From NCBI GenBank assembly GCA_963749575.1, contig CAVVNM010000014.1:930001-994000 (forward strand): a DNA stretch of 64,000 bases. Direction: 5' to 3'. Under the pieces are notes generated by a model. The model had not been told where the DNA came from. It saw only the letters and a list, made by a program, of their open reading frames with translations, and made no database searches. Made by a program: the position numbers and the translations under genes. Each line of letters opens with the position of its first letter. The stretch's first letter is position 1. This document shows, in pieces, positions 54,903 to 63,285 of this stretch. This DNA is from JAMXLO01 sp963749575. Its GTDB lineage: Bacteria > Pseudomonadota > Alphaproteobacteria > Acetobacterales > Acetobacteraceae.

Positions 54903-55321
54903 CCCCCAGCGAAACCAACCTGCTGGTTCTCGAATACCAGGAGATCAACGCCCATCTGCGGGCAAACACGACCGGGTTCGTAAACTGGTTCAGCTTTTTC
55001 CTGACTTTCAGCCTCGTGGCCGCAATCGCCTTTCTCGTCGCCGGCGAGCATCGACAAGGGCTACGAGCGTTCGCGCTGCAGTTTGGCGTGCCGATCGCCT
55101 GCCTGATGCTGCACGTGCTCGCCCTCGCCGGCATCTTGATCTTCCGACACTATGTCACCGCCGCGCATCGCAAGCTTGACGAGGTCGTCAAGCTTCTTGG
55201 CGACACCGGCGGCTCGCCGGTACCGGTCCGGTTCACGCTATGGATGACCCACCTGATGGCGGCAGGGTTTGTGCTGTCGTACTTCGCCTGGTTCGCGTTG
55301 CTCTTGCTTCCTCGCGACTGA
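54899..55321 (+). CDS. Small membrane protein of unknown function
   Basis: This 140-residue protein starts with GTG in a 4-bp overlap with the DUF983 gene. It has three or four hydrophobic segments (FVNWFSFFLTFSLVAAIAFLV, PIACLMLHVLALAGILIF, LMAAGFVLSYFAWFALLLL) and an amphipathic link containing HRKLDEVVKLLGDTGG. No family was recognised. Coupling to DUF983 suggests a shared role in the membrane. Confidence 0.75.
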   Translation: MTPSETNLLVLEYQEINAHLRANTTGFVNWFSFFLTFSLVAAIAFLVAGEHRQGLRAFALQFGVPIACLMLHVLALAGILIFRHYVTAAHRKLDEVVKLLGDTGGSPVPVRFTLWMTHLMAAGFVLSYFAWFALLLLPRD

Positions 55322-55581
55322 TGGCCATCGACACTCAGGTGTGACAAACAGTCGTCTCTCGCCAGGCTGGATGAACTTGACGATCACCGCGCTACGACCA
55401 TTTGCCAGTCACAGCCGGCCCTTGGAGCAGAAGATCTATGCGCAGGGCACGCGCCTGCCGAGAACCTCCGGCGCTCCCCTTCGAGGCCGGCAATAAATTG
55501 TAGGCCCGCTCCGCGCGACATCCGAGGAGGCGCGTTCGAACTCATTTGGGGTCTCCAGTCAGCGACAAGGGAGATGAATCC
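55322..55581. other. Intergenic region upstream of the NmrA-like gene
   Basis: These 260 bp hold no plausible gene. A strong ribosome-binding site (AAGGGAGATG) precedes the start at 55582. No clear promoter or terminator was recognised. Confidence 0.35.
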
Positions 55582-56334
55582 ATGAATATCGTCGTCATCG
55601 GCGGCACCGGCCTGATCGGGTCGAAGACCGTCGCCATTCTGCGCCAGGGCGGCCACGAGGTCGTCGCGGCCTCGCCGCAAAGCGGCATCAACACCATCAC
55701 CGGCGAGGGCCTGAAAGAGGTTATGGCCGGCGCGCAGGTGGTGATCGACCTCGCCAATTCACCTTCATTTGAAGACCAGGCGGTGCTGGAATTCTTCGAG
55801 ACCTCCGGCCGTAACCTTGTCGCGGCGGAGGCCGCGGCCGGCGTGCGACACCATGTCGCGCTCTCCATCGTCGGAACCGACCGGTCCGACAACGGCTATT
55901 TCCGCGCCAAGGTCGCCCAGGAGAAACTGATCGTGGCCTCCGGCATCCCCTACACGATCATCCGTGCGACCCAGTTCATGGAATTCCTGCGTGGCATCGC
56001 CAATTCGAGTGCGGATGGAAACATCGTCAGGCTTCCGCCCGTCCTGTTCCAGCCGATCGCGGCGGACGACATTGCGCCCATCATCGCCGAGGTGGCGCTC
56101 GCGGCGCCGCGCAACGGCATCGTCGAGATCGCCGGTCCGGAACGGGCACCGTTCAACGAAATTGTCGCCCGCTATCTGACGGCGGTCGGCGACCAACGTG
56201 AGGTCGCGCGCGACCCCGAGGCCAGATACTTCGGCGGCCGGGTCGAGCAGCACTCGCTCGTGCCGTTGGCCGAGGCGCGCCTCGGCCGGATCGGTTTGGA
56301 CGAGTGGCTCCGCCGCTCACCGGCACAGGTCTGA
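55582..56334 (+). CDS. NmrA-like NAD(P)-binding protein (atypical SDR)
   Basis: This 250-residue protein has the N-terminal cofactor motif MNIVVIGGTGLIGSKTVAILRQGGHEVVAASP. VIDLANSPSFEDQAVLEFFETSGRNLVAAEAAAGVRHHVALSIVG, YFRAKVAQEKLIVASGIPYTIIRATQFMEFL and the later IAADDIAPIIAEVAL also fit the NAD(P)H-binding/NmrA-like atypical SDR group. It may reduce a small substrate or act as a redox sensor. The classical Tyr-Lys catalytic pair is lacking. Confidence 0.92.
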   Translation: MNIVVIGGTGLIGSKTVAILRQGGHEVVAASPQSGINTITGEGLKEVMAGAQVVIDLANSPSFEDQAVLEFFETSGRNLVAAEAAAGVRHHVALSIVGTDRSDNGYFRAKVAQEKLIVASGIPYTIIRATQFMEFLRGIANSSADGNIVRLPPVLFQPIAADDIAPIIAEVALAAPRNGIVEIAGPERAPFNEIVARYLTAVGDQREVARDPEARYFGGRVEQHSLVPLAEARLGRIGLDEWLRRSPAQV

Positions 56335-56952
56335 TTCCGCATCGGCCAACCGAAGGACAGGGCTCCATCAAGGGCTTGCCGCAAACCAAACGCGTCAGGC
56401 GCAGCCGCAACGCTATCCCCAGTCGTCAGCCCTGCGACAGCGGATGACGACTAAAATTACCGGCACGGCCATGGCTGCCGTTCGTTTGGTGGGCAGGACG
56501 TTCCTGTTTTAGCGCAACGCGCCGCGCTTGAACGACGGCATACAATACACCCGACATTGCAACGAGAACTTATCCCGCAACGTCGGCATCTCAGCCTGCC
56601 AGATCGAGGGCAGTACGATCAAGCGTATCAGCTGCTCGATTAGCAGCCGACCTCATGATGCAGAGTCGCCGTGACGTTGTTGCGAACTTCAGGTGGTCGC
56701 CCCCAGTCTCGTGGAGGTTCACGGCCAATCGGCACGAGCCTTGCCCCCTTGAAGTCGCTAAATCGGCTGCCGCGCCGTACGCCGATCACACGCATGGCCA
56801 CGCGAAGCAGACCATTAGCCGATCCGCTCCCGCATTTCACTCAAGACTGCAAAGTTAGTCTGTCGACTACGGCAGGCAACTCGCCGGAGCGCGTCCCGCA
56901 CGGGGTCGATCACAGCCAACCCCGCCATTTCCGATTGACCCTTTGGCGACGA
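56335..56952. other. Long non-coding or degenerate region
   Basis: About 620 bp lack a convincing gene. It is less GC-rich than its neighbours in places and contains several short open frames on both strands, including a minus-strand one at 56640-56840. None has a recognised domain or a good ribosome-binding site. It may be the scar of a lost gene or mobile element. Confidence 0.45.
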
Positions 56953-57997
56953 CTACAGCTCCAGTCGATAGAACCGCGCCGCGGTTCCGCTGAACAGCTC
57001 GGTCTTCTCCGCGGCACCCGCGCCGCGTGACAAGGATCTTGCACGCGTTCCAGTAGGGCGCGTAGGCGTACGATCCCTTGTCCACCGGGAAGTTGCTTTC
57101 GAACATGCCGCGCGGTGCACCGAACGCCTCGACGCACGTCTCCACGTACGGTTTCCAAGCGGCGGCCAACGCTTCCGATGCAGGCGGATCGGTCTGCTCG
57201 TGGAAATCGAAGCCGTTGATGCGCATCGCCATGCCGCCCAGCTTCACCACCACATTGGGACACTTCGCAAGCGCGCGGATGGCAGCCGACCACTTCCCGA
57301 ACACCTCGTCGCGCTTGCCGGCATAGGTGCCGATGGCGAGCGGCCCACCGACATGGTTCAGGCAGATGCGCGTGTCCGGAAACGCCTGTGCCAGCGCGGT
57401 CAATTCGTCGATCTGCGGATGATACAGCCACGCATCGAAACTCAGGTTCAGCGGCGCCAGGCAGGAAAAGCCCTGGCGGAACGTGGCATCCGCCAGCAGC
57501 CCCGGCGGCGGCGCATAGGCCGGGTTCATCAGGGTGGGATCGGCGTCCCAGGCGGTGATGTGGCGAATGCCGCGGAAGCGTCCACCGCCGGCACGGATAT
57601 GCGCCTCCAGCACCGGCCGCACCCGCGAACCAAGCCGCAGGTCGGCATGGCCCACGATCCCGGCGCAGATCTTGGTTTTGCCGTAGCCGCCCGAGGCGCT
57701 CATTGCGGCAACGCCGTTGACGAACTCGGTCTCGCCCACCGGCTGCATCTCCTCCGGACCACCGGCACGATGCATCGAGCGGCACTGCACGAACACGGTG
57801 GCGACGATGTTGTGGCCTGAATTGGTGTCGGCCAGCAGATCGTCCAGCATGTAGACCCAGCCCGGACGTTCCCACAGATGATGGTGTGGATCGACGATCG
57901 GCAGATCAGGCTCCAGGATCGCCTCGGTCCGCCGCGCCAGCCAGTCATCACGTACCGGCAGATAGCTGCTGCTGGCAGGCTGGGTCGTCGTGCTCAT
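56953..57997 (-). CDS. Amidohydrolase-family TIM-barrel metal hydrolase (frameshift near the 3' end)
   Basis: The N-terminal IVDPHHHLWERPGWVYMLDDLLAD carries the metal-binding HxH. RFRGIRHITAWDADP, ICLNHVGGPLAIGTYAGKRDEVF (second metal-ligand region) and VVVKLGGMAMRINGFDF are followed by MFESNFPVDKGSYAYAPYWNA. This is the COG3618/2-pyrone-4,6-dicarboxylate lactonase-like group, which hydrolyses lactones. A frame break at ~57025-57035 restores the usual tail EKTELFSGTAARFYRLEL with a stop at 56953. Confidence 0.9.
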
Positions 57998-58045
57998 GGC
58001 GGTTCCCTCCCGATTGAGGGAAGGATCATCCCGCCACCTTGGGCC

Positions 58046-58675
58046 TCACGGCAAGGCGGGCGGCGCGCCGCGCAGCCTGGCAACCTCCGCCTCCAGCGCT
58101 GCGATCCGTGCATCGCGCTCGGCAAGCACGGCGGCGACATCGGCCGCTTCGAAGCGCTGCGGGATATGCTGCGGACAATTCGTGTCCCACGCCGCGACGG
58201 TGAACACGATCGCCTGCTCCGATCGCGCCTTGTAGCCCGGTGGCATCAGCCTCGACATCAACCCGGCATCGCCCTCGACGATGCGCGCTTCGCCCCAGAT
58301 CTTCACCCGGCGCCGGTTCGCGTAATCGATCAGGAACAGGTGCGCCTTGGCATTCTCGGCGAGATTGCCCTGAGTGATGAACTGCCGGTTGCCGATGAAA
58401 TCGGCGAACGCGATCGTCTTGTCATCCAGCACATGCAGGAAGCCGGGCGGGCCGCCGCGATGCTGGATGTAGGGCTGTCCGTCGCGGCTTGCGGTGGCGA
58501 GAAAGACGCTGGTCTGGGCGGCGATGAAACCCGCGAGATCGGGGGTGATCAGCGTCCTCCACGACCCGTTCTCCTCCATGCGGCCGAGCAGCCCGCGAGA
58601 TCCCTTGCGCGTCTGGACCGCCTTCACCGAGGGTGAGAACGCGATGTCGCTGGCATAGCTGGTAGTGGCGTCCAT
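58046..58675 (-). CDS. Pyridoxamine 5'-phosphate oxidase-family flavin-binding protein
   Basis: This 209-residue split-barrel protein contains SWRTLITPDLAGFIAAQTSVFLATASRDGQPYIQHRGGPPGFLHVLDDKTIAFADFIGNRQFITQGNLAENAKAHLFLIDY, a typical PNPOx-like FMN-binding layout. A C-terminal tail (LAERDARIAALEAEVARLRG) forms a short coiled coil. It lies downstream of the DUF1348 gene on the same strand with a short gap, and divergent from the LysR regulator. Confidence 0.9.
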   Translation of the reverse strand: MDATTSYASDIAFSPSVKAVQTRKGSRGLLGRMEENGSWRTLITPDLAGFIAAQTSVFLATASRDGQPYIQHRGGPPGFLHVLDDKTIAFADFIGNRQFITQGNLAENAKAHLFLIDYANRRRVKIWGEARIVEGDAGLMSRLMPPGYKARSEQAIVFTVAAWDTNCPQHIPQRFEAADVAAVLAERDARIAALEAEVARLRGAPPALP

Positions 58676-58686
58676 CGTCGCCTCCG

Positions 58687-59188
58687 TCACAGGCCAAGAT
58701 CGCTCAGGCCCGGGTGATCGTCCGGGCGGCGGCCGAGTGGCCAGTGATACTTGCGCTCGCCCGCCGCGATCGGCAGGTCGTTGATGCTGGCGATGCGCAG
58801 CCGCATCAGGCCATGTCTCGTCGAATTCCCAGTTCTCGTTGCCGTAGCTGCGGAACCAGTTGCCGCTGTCGTCGTGCCACTCGTAGGCGAAGCGCACGGC
58901 GATGCGGTTGTCGCGAAACGCCCAGACTTCCTTGATCAGCCGGTAGTCGAGCTCGCGCTGCCATTTGCGCGTCAGGAAGGCCTCGATGGCGGCGCGGCCT
59001 TGCACGAACTCGGCGCGGTTCCGCCATCGGCTGTCCTCGGCGTAGGCGAGCGCGACACGGGCCGGCTCGCGGGTGTTCCAGGCATCCTCGGCAAGACGCA
59101 CCTTCTGTGCGGCCGTCTCGGGCGTGAACGGCGGCAGCGGAGGACGCTGGGCGATCGAGGGAGCCGGTGACGTGGCAGCACTGGTCAT
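58687..59188 (-). CDS. DUF1348 (NTF2-like) family protein, one frameshift
   Basis: The sequence KVRLAEDAWNTREPARVALAYAEDSRWRNRAEFVQGRAAIEAFLTRKWQRELDYRLIKEVWAFRDNRIAVRFAYEWHDDSGNWFRSYGNENWEFDE is characteristic of DUF1348, a snoaL/NTF2-like fold. A base is missing or extra at ~58813; the other frame gives HGLMRLRIASINDLPI, then GERKYHWPLGRRPDDHPGLSDLGL and a stop at 58687. The function is unknown. It is divergent from the LysR gene, which may regulate it. Confidence 0.9.
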
Positions 59189-59296
59189 GAGCAAGTCTCC
59201 TGGTTCAAAGCGACCGGCGACAGGCGGATGTGGCGCCTTCCGTTCAGAGTGAGCAGGCCGTAGAAATGGAATCCACCCTCCCAGATTCCGGAACAC

Positions 59297-60205
59297 ATGA
59301 TGGACCGTCTGGAGTCGATGTCGATCCTGGTGACCGCCGCCGAGGCTGGCAGCCTTTCCGCAGCGTCCCGGCGGCTTGGCACGCCGCTGGCGACCGTCAG
59401 TCGCAAGGTCGCCGAACTTGAGGCCTACTTGAAGACCCGGCTGTTCAACCGCAGCAGCCGTCGCCTGACGTTGACCGACGCCGGCCAATCCTATCTCGCG
59501 GCATGCCGACAGATCCTTGAACAGATCGAGGCAGCCGAGCGCACCGCCTCGGGCGAGTACAGCGCCCCGAAGGGCCATCTCGTGATCACCGCGCCGGTCG
59601 TGTTCGGTCGTCTGCACGTCCTGCCGGTCGCGACCGCCTTCCTGCAGGCCTATCCCGATATCGATATTCGGCTGGTGCTGGCGGATCGTTTGGTCAATCT
59701 GTCGGAGGAGCATGCCGATCTGGCGATCCGGATCGGCGAATTGCCGGACAGCAGCCTGGTCGCGATGCGGATCGGCGCGATCCGGCGCGTGGCCTGCGCC
59801 AGTCCGGCGTACTTCGTCGCGCACGGTCCCGTGACAACGCCGGACGACCTTGCGACGCATCACTGCATCACCTTCGAAGGACTGATGTCGCCCGAGCGAT
59901 GGAGTTTTGGTGCGGGCCGGACCGAGACATCGGTGCGCATCCACTCGCGACTTGTCGTCAACACGGCGGAAGCGGCGGTCGATGCGGCGATCGCGGGGCT
60001 TGGGATCACCCGCGTGCTGTCATACCAGGCCGTGCAAGGGCTGCGTGACGGCGCGCTGGTCATCGCGCTCGCGCCGTTCGAGCCGTCACCCTGGCCGGTC
60101 CATCTGGTGTTCACCGGCGGCGGCCCGTCGCCGATCAAGCTGCGCGCCTTTCTCGACTTCGCGGTGCCCCGGTTGAAAGCACGGCTGGCGGAGGCCATGG
60201 TGTAG
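59297..60205 (+). CDS. LysR-family transcriptional regulator
   Basis: This 302-residue protein has a winged helix-turn-helix at residues ~15-60 (LVTAAEAGSLSAASRRLGTPLATVSRKVAELEAYLKTRLFNRSSRRLTLTDAGQSYLAACRQILEQIEAAE). A LysR substrate domain follows (GHLVITAPVVFGRLHVLPVATAFLQAYPDIDIRLVLADRLVNLSEEHADLAIRIGELPDSSLVA). It lies divergent from the DUF1348/PNPOx pair with 108 bp between, the usual place for its operator. The peroxiredoxin-like selenoprotein gene follows 27 bp downstream. Confidence 0.94.
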   Translation: MMDRLESMSILVTAAEAGSLSAASRRLGTPLATVSRKVAELEAYLKTRLFNRSSRRLTLTDAGQSYLAACRQILEQIEAAERTASGEYSAPKGHLVITAPVVFGRLHVLPVATAFLQAYPDIDIRLVLADRLVNLSEEHADLAIRIGELPDSSLVAMRIGAIRRVACASPAYFVAHGPVTTPDDLATHHCITFEGLMSPERWSFGAGRTETSVRIHSRLVVNTAEAAVDAAIAGLGITRVLSYQAVQGLRDGALVIALAPFEPSPWPVHLVFTGGGPSPIKLRAFLDFAVPRLKARLAEAMV

Positions 60206-60232
60206 CGGATGTCCGCAACCAGGGAGAGTTCC

Positions 60233-60877
60233 ATGAGCCTCGAGGCAAAGCTTGCGGCGGTGCGCGAAGCATCAGCGAAACGAATTTCGCCTGAGCGACT
60301 TGCCGTCATGCACGCCGCCACCGAGCAATTGCGCGGTTCCGGCATCCTCAACCATGTGGTCAAGCCGGGAGCCAAGGCACCCGACTTCACGCTGGACGAC
60401 CAGAACGGCAACGCGGCGACGCTGTCGGCGCTGACCGCGCGCGGCCCCGTGCTGATGAGTGTGTTCCGCGGCTTCTGGTGACCCTACTGCCGGCATGAGC
60501 TGGATGCTCTGCAAGCAGTACTTCCCGAGATCGAGTCGCTGGGCGCAAGCCTGATCGTGCTGTCGCCGCAGCTGCAGGAATTCACCAAACCTGGCGCTGA
60601 ACGCCACAAGCTGACGTTTCCGATCCTGACCGACCCCGACAACAAGGTCGGCGAGGCCTATGGGCTCGCGTTCCGCCTGCCTGACGATCTGATCGCGGTG
60701 TATCAGGCCAACGGCATCGACCTGGCGAAATTCAACGGCGACGACAGCTGGCGGCTGTCGATGCCGGCGCGCATCGTCATTCGGCGCGACGGTACCATTG
60801 CGTCGGCCGAGGCGGATCCGGACTACACGCGCCGACCGGAACCGGAGGACACCCTGGCAGTGTTGCGCGGGCTGTAG
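60233..60877 (+). CDS. Peroxiredoxin-like (AhpC/TSA) protein with in-frame UGA: probable selenoprotein
   Basis: The ATG at 60233 (AGGGAGAG upstream) gives MSLEAKLAAVREASAKRIS, PGAKAPDFTLDDQNGNAATLSALTARGPVLMSVFRGFW. TGA follows at 60479-60481, and the same frame goes on with PYCRHELDALQAVLPEIESLGASLIVLSPQ, KLTFPILTDPDNKVGEAYGLAF, PARIVIRRDGTI and a stop at 60877. Family members read W-C-P-Y-C here, so TGA replaces the first active-site cysteine (residue 83), giving U-x-x-C. Both sides of the TGA are intact and in one frame, with no indel. A SECIS-like hairpin lies 19 nt downstream. It would be a thiol-peroxidase or oxidoreductase with selenocysteine. If Sec is not inserted, the product would be an 82-residue fragment. 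Confidence 0.85.
60487..60518 (+). promoter_or_regulatory. Candidate bacterial SECIS element
   Basis: The RNA just after the UGA can fold into a two-part hairpin. The lower stem is CUGC (60487-60490) with GCAG (60515-60518). The upper stem is GCAUGAGC-UGGAU-GCUCUGC (60493-60512), in which U60496 bulges out, a GAGC/GCUC helix of 4 bp follows, and the loop is UGGAU. The bulged U, the short upper helix, G in the second loop position and the 19-nt distance from UGA to loop closely resemble the fdhF-type SECIS that binds SelB. Confidence 0.7.
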
Positions 60878-60886
60878 AGGACAGAG

Positions 60887-61591
60887 ATGGTACTGTCGGG
60901 GATCCAGGCGCTGGCGTTCGATACCGGCGGTACGGTACTGGATTGGCACACCGGCATTCGTGCCGCGCTTGCCGAGGTGGGGGCGCGGCACGGCATCGAT
61001 CGGGATTGGACCGACATCACGAACGCGTATCGCCGCCGCGCGCTTCAGCGGATGACCAACCAGTCGAGTCCCGGGTTCAACATCGACGATGTGCATCGCG
61101 ACGTGCTGGAGCAACTCGTTGCTGAGCACGGGCTAGGCATGTTCTCCGATGCGGAGCGCGCCACCATCGCCCGGCATTGGCATGCGCTGGACGCCTGGCC
61201 GGATTTTCTGCCCGCGCTGGAGCGGCTGCGCAGCCGCTACGTCGTGGTGTCGTTCACCATCCTCAGCGTCGCGCTGATCGTCGATACCGCGCGTCGCAAC
61301 GGCCTGCACTGGGACGCGGTGATCTCCTGCGAGATGCTGGACGTGTACAAACCGCGGCCGGAGGCCTACCAGCGCGCGGCCGGGCTGCTTCAGCTCGAGC
61401 CGGGCAACATCCTGATGGTGGCCTGCCACAACTTCGATCTCAACGCCGCCAGGGGTGTCGGCTATCGCACCTGTTTCGTCCGCCGTCCCGATGAGTGGGG
61501 ACCGGCCGGCCCGCCTGATCCGATACCCGATCCCGCCACTGATCTGGTGGTTGACGGCTTCGCGCAACTGGCGGAGCAGATGGGCGTCTGA
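60887..61591 (+). CDS. Haloacid dehalogenase type II-like HAD hydrolase
   Basis: This 234-residue HAD protein has motif I FDTGGTVLDW (nucleophile D12), a middle cap domain, motif III MLDVYKPRPEAYQRAA (lysine) and motif IV MVACHNFDLNAARGVGYRTCFVRRPDEWG, as in (S)-2-haloacid dehalogenases. It hydrolyses C-halogen or phosphate-type bonds; the true substrate is unknown. It starts 9 bp after the selenoprotein gene, so the two are probably co-transcribed. Confidence 0.92.
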   Translation: MVLSGIQALAFDTGGTVLDWHTGIRAALAEVGARHGIDRDWTDITNAYRRRALQRMTNQSSPGFNIDDVHRDVLEQLVAEHGLGMFSDAERATIARHWHALDAWPDFLPALERLRSRYVVVSFTILSVALIVDTARRNGLHWDAVISCEMLDVYKPRPEAYQRAAGLLQLEPGNILMVACHNFDLNAARGVGYRTCFVRRPDEWGPAGPPDPIPDPATDLVVDGFAQLAEQMGV

Positions 61592-61594
61592 CGG

Positions 61595-63089
61595 TCAGGC
61601 CGCCGCCTGTAGTTCCGCCGGCGCAGGCCGTGTCCGCCGCCTCGGCGGTCCCGGCACAATCTGCGACAGACGCCGCCCGATCAGCCGCGCATAGAGCTGC
61701 TCATATTCCGCTGCCGCGCCCGACCAGTGGAAGCTGCGCGCCATCGCGGCCTGCCGCATCTCGCCCAGCACGCCAGGATCGTCGAATGCCTCGAACGCGC
61801 GGCGGCAGGCGCCGAACAGGCCTTCGCCCGACAGCTCGGAGAACAGAAATCCGGTCTCGCCGTCCTCGATTGTGTCGGCCAGCCCGCCGGTGCGATGCGC
61901 GATCGGCAGCGTGCCGTAGCGCTGCGCCTGCATCTGGGTCAGCCCGCACGGCTCGAAGCGCGACGGCATCAGGCAGAAATCGCTTGCGGCGACGATCCGC
62001 CGCGCCATCGGCTCGTTGAAACCGATCAGCAGACCGATGTTGTCCCGATGGCTGCGCGCCAGCCGGCTGAGCATGTGCTCGGTGTCCGGATCGCCAAGGC
62101 CCAGGATGGCAATCTGGCCGCCCTCGCGCACGATGTCGCGCGCGGTGTCGGCGACGATGTCCAGCCCTTTCTGATGCACCAGGCGAGAGACAACGCCGAA
62201 CAGCGGCCCGTCGGAATGCTTCAGGCACAGCCCGGTGCGCACCAGATCGGCGTTCGCCTGCTTGCCGGACAGGTCATCCGCCTCGAAGTGGTGCGGCAGA
62301 TGCGGATCGCGGCTTGGGTCCCAGGTTTCGTCGATGCCGTTGACGATCCCGGACAGTCGCCCCTCGGCCGCCATCCCGCGTGTCAGCCCTTGCAAGCCGG
62401 CGCCGAACGCCTCGGTGGTGATCTCGCGCGCATAGGTCGGACTGACGGTGGATACGTGGTCGGCATAGAACAGACCGGCCTTCAGGAGCGACACGCGGCC
62501 GTGGAACTCGACCCCGTTGATATGGAACGCACATTCCGGGATGCCGAGTATCGGCATGCGTTCCCGGGCGAACAGACCTTGGTAGGCGATGTTGTGAATG
62601 GTGAGAATCGTCGGCACCCGCGCGCCCTGCCAGCGCAGATAGGCCGGCGCCAGACCACCCGGCCAGTCATTCGACATGTAACACATCGGGCTGCCAGCTC
62701 ATGCCGGCGCGGCCGGCGGCGATCTCGGCGGCAGCGAGCGACAGACGCGCGAAACGCACATCATTGTCCGGCCAGTCATGGCCCTCGGGGCCGGCATAGG
62801 GGCTTCCGGTACGCTGATAAAGCGACGGCTCGAGAACCAGGTAAAGCATCAGGCCATCGTCGGTGCTGGCCTCACCGATGCAGCAGGGATCGATGCCGGC
62901 GCGACCGGACAGATGCGCTACCACGACAATGTCCCTCGCCTTGGCGATCACCTCCGGGTAGGCCGGCAGCAGAACGCGTACGTCGATGCCGCGGCGACGC
63001 AACGCGCGCGGCAGGCCGGCCGACACATCGCCCAGTCCACCGGCCTTGGCAAAGTCGGCGAATTCGCTGGTCGCGAACAGAACTTTCAT
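61595..63089 (-). CDS. glgA: Glycogen synthase (one frameshift)
   Basis: The N-terminus MKVLFATSEFADFAKAGGLGDVSAGLPRALRRRG contains the ADP-glucose-binding KxGGL motif. After a break at ~62680, in a stretch that should read DVLH-NDWPGG, the next frame gives NDWPGGLAPAYLRWQG, YQGLFARERMPILGIP, GIVNGIDETWDPSRDP, GVVSRLVHQKGLDIVADT, MPSRFEPCGLTQMQAQRYGTLPIAHRTGGLADTI and a short C-terminus. It extends α-1,4-glucan chains from ADP-glucose. The terminal Ala/Pro/Arg-rich tail is ordinary. No other glg genes are in the window. Confidence 0.93.
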
Positions 63090-63285
63090 GTGGCTCCGGC
63101 GGGATCGTGGCGCAGCTTTTGCGGTTGGTTTGGTTAAGGCAATCTTAATCGACGACATGCCGCAAAAGCATTATGCTGCGCGTTCACGACCCGGTCATGG
63201 CATTCACGAATCGGTGGCGCACCGCATGGAGAGCAGATAGTGAAGAATTCGCTCGAAATGTATTCGTAGTGTTACGTGTCGCCTG
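63090..63285. other. AT-richer upstream region of glgA
   Basis: This 196-bp gap is AT-rich for this genome (GGTTAAGGCAATCTTAATCG near 63130, GAAATGTATTCGTAGTG near 63256). It separates two minus-strand genes. It probably holds the glgA promoter and the end of the binding-protein transcript. No gene was found. Confidence 0.4.

Noticed and set aside
58046..59944. Apparent fusion of a DUF1348 protein and a PNPOx-like protein
   Set aside because: The linkage arises from the frame break at ~58813. Each has its own start and stop when the break is corrected.
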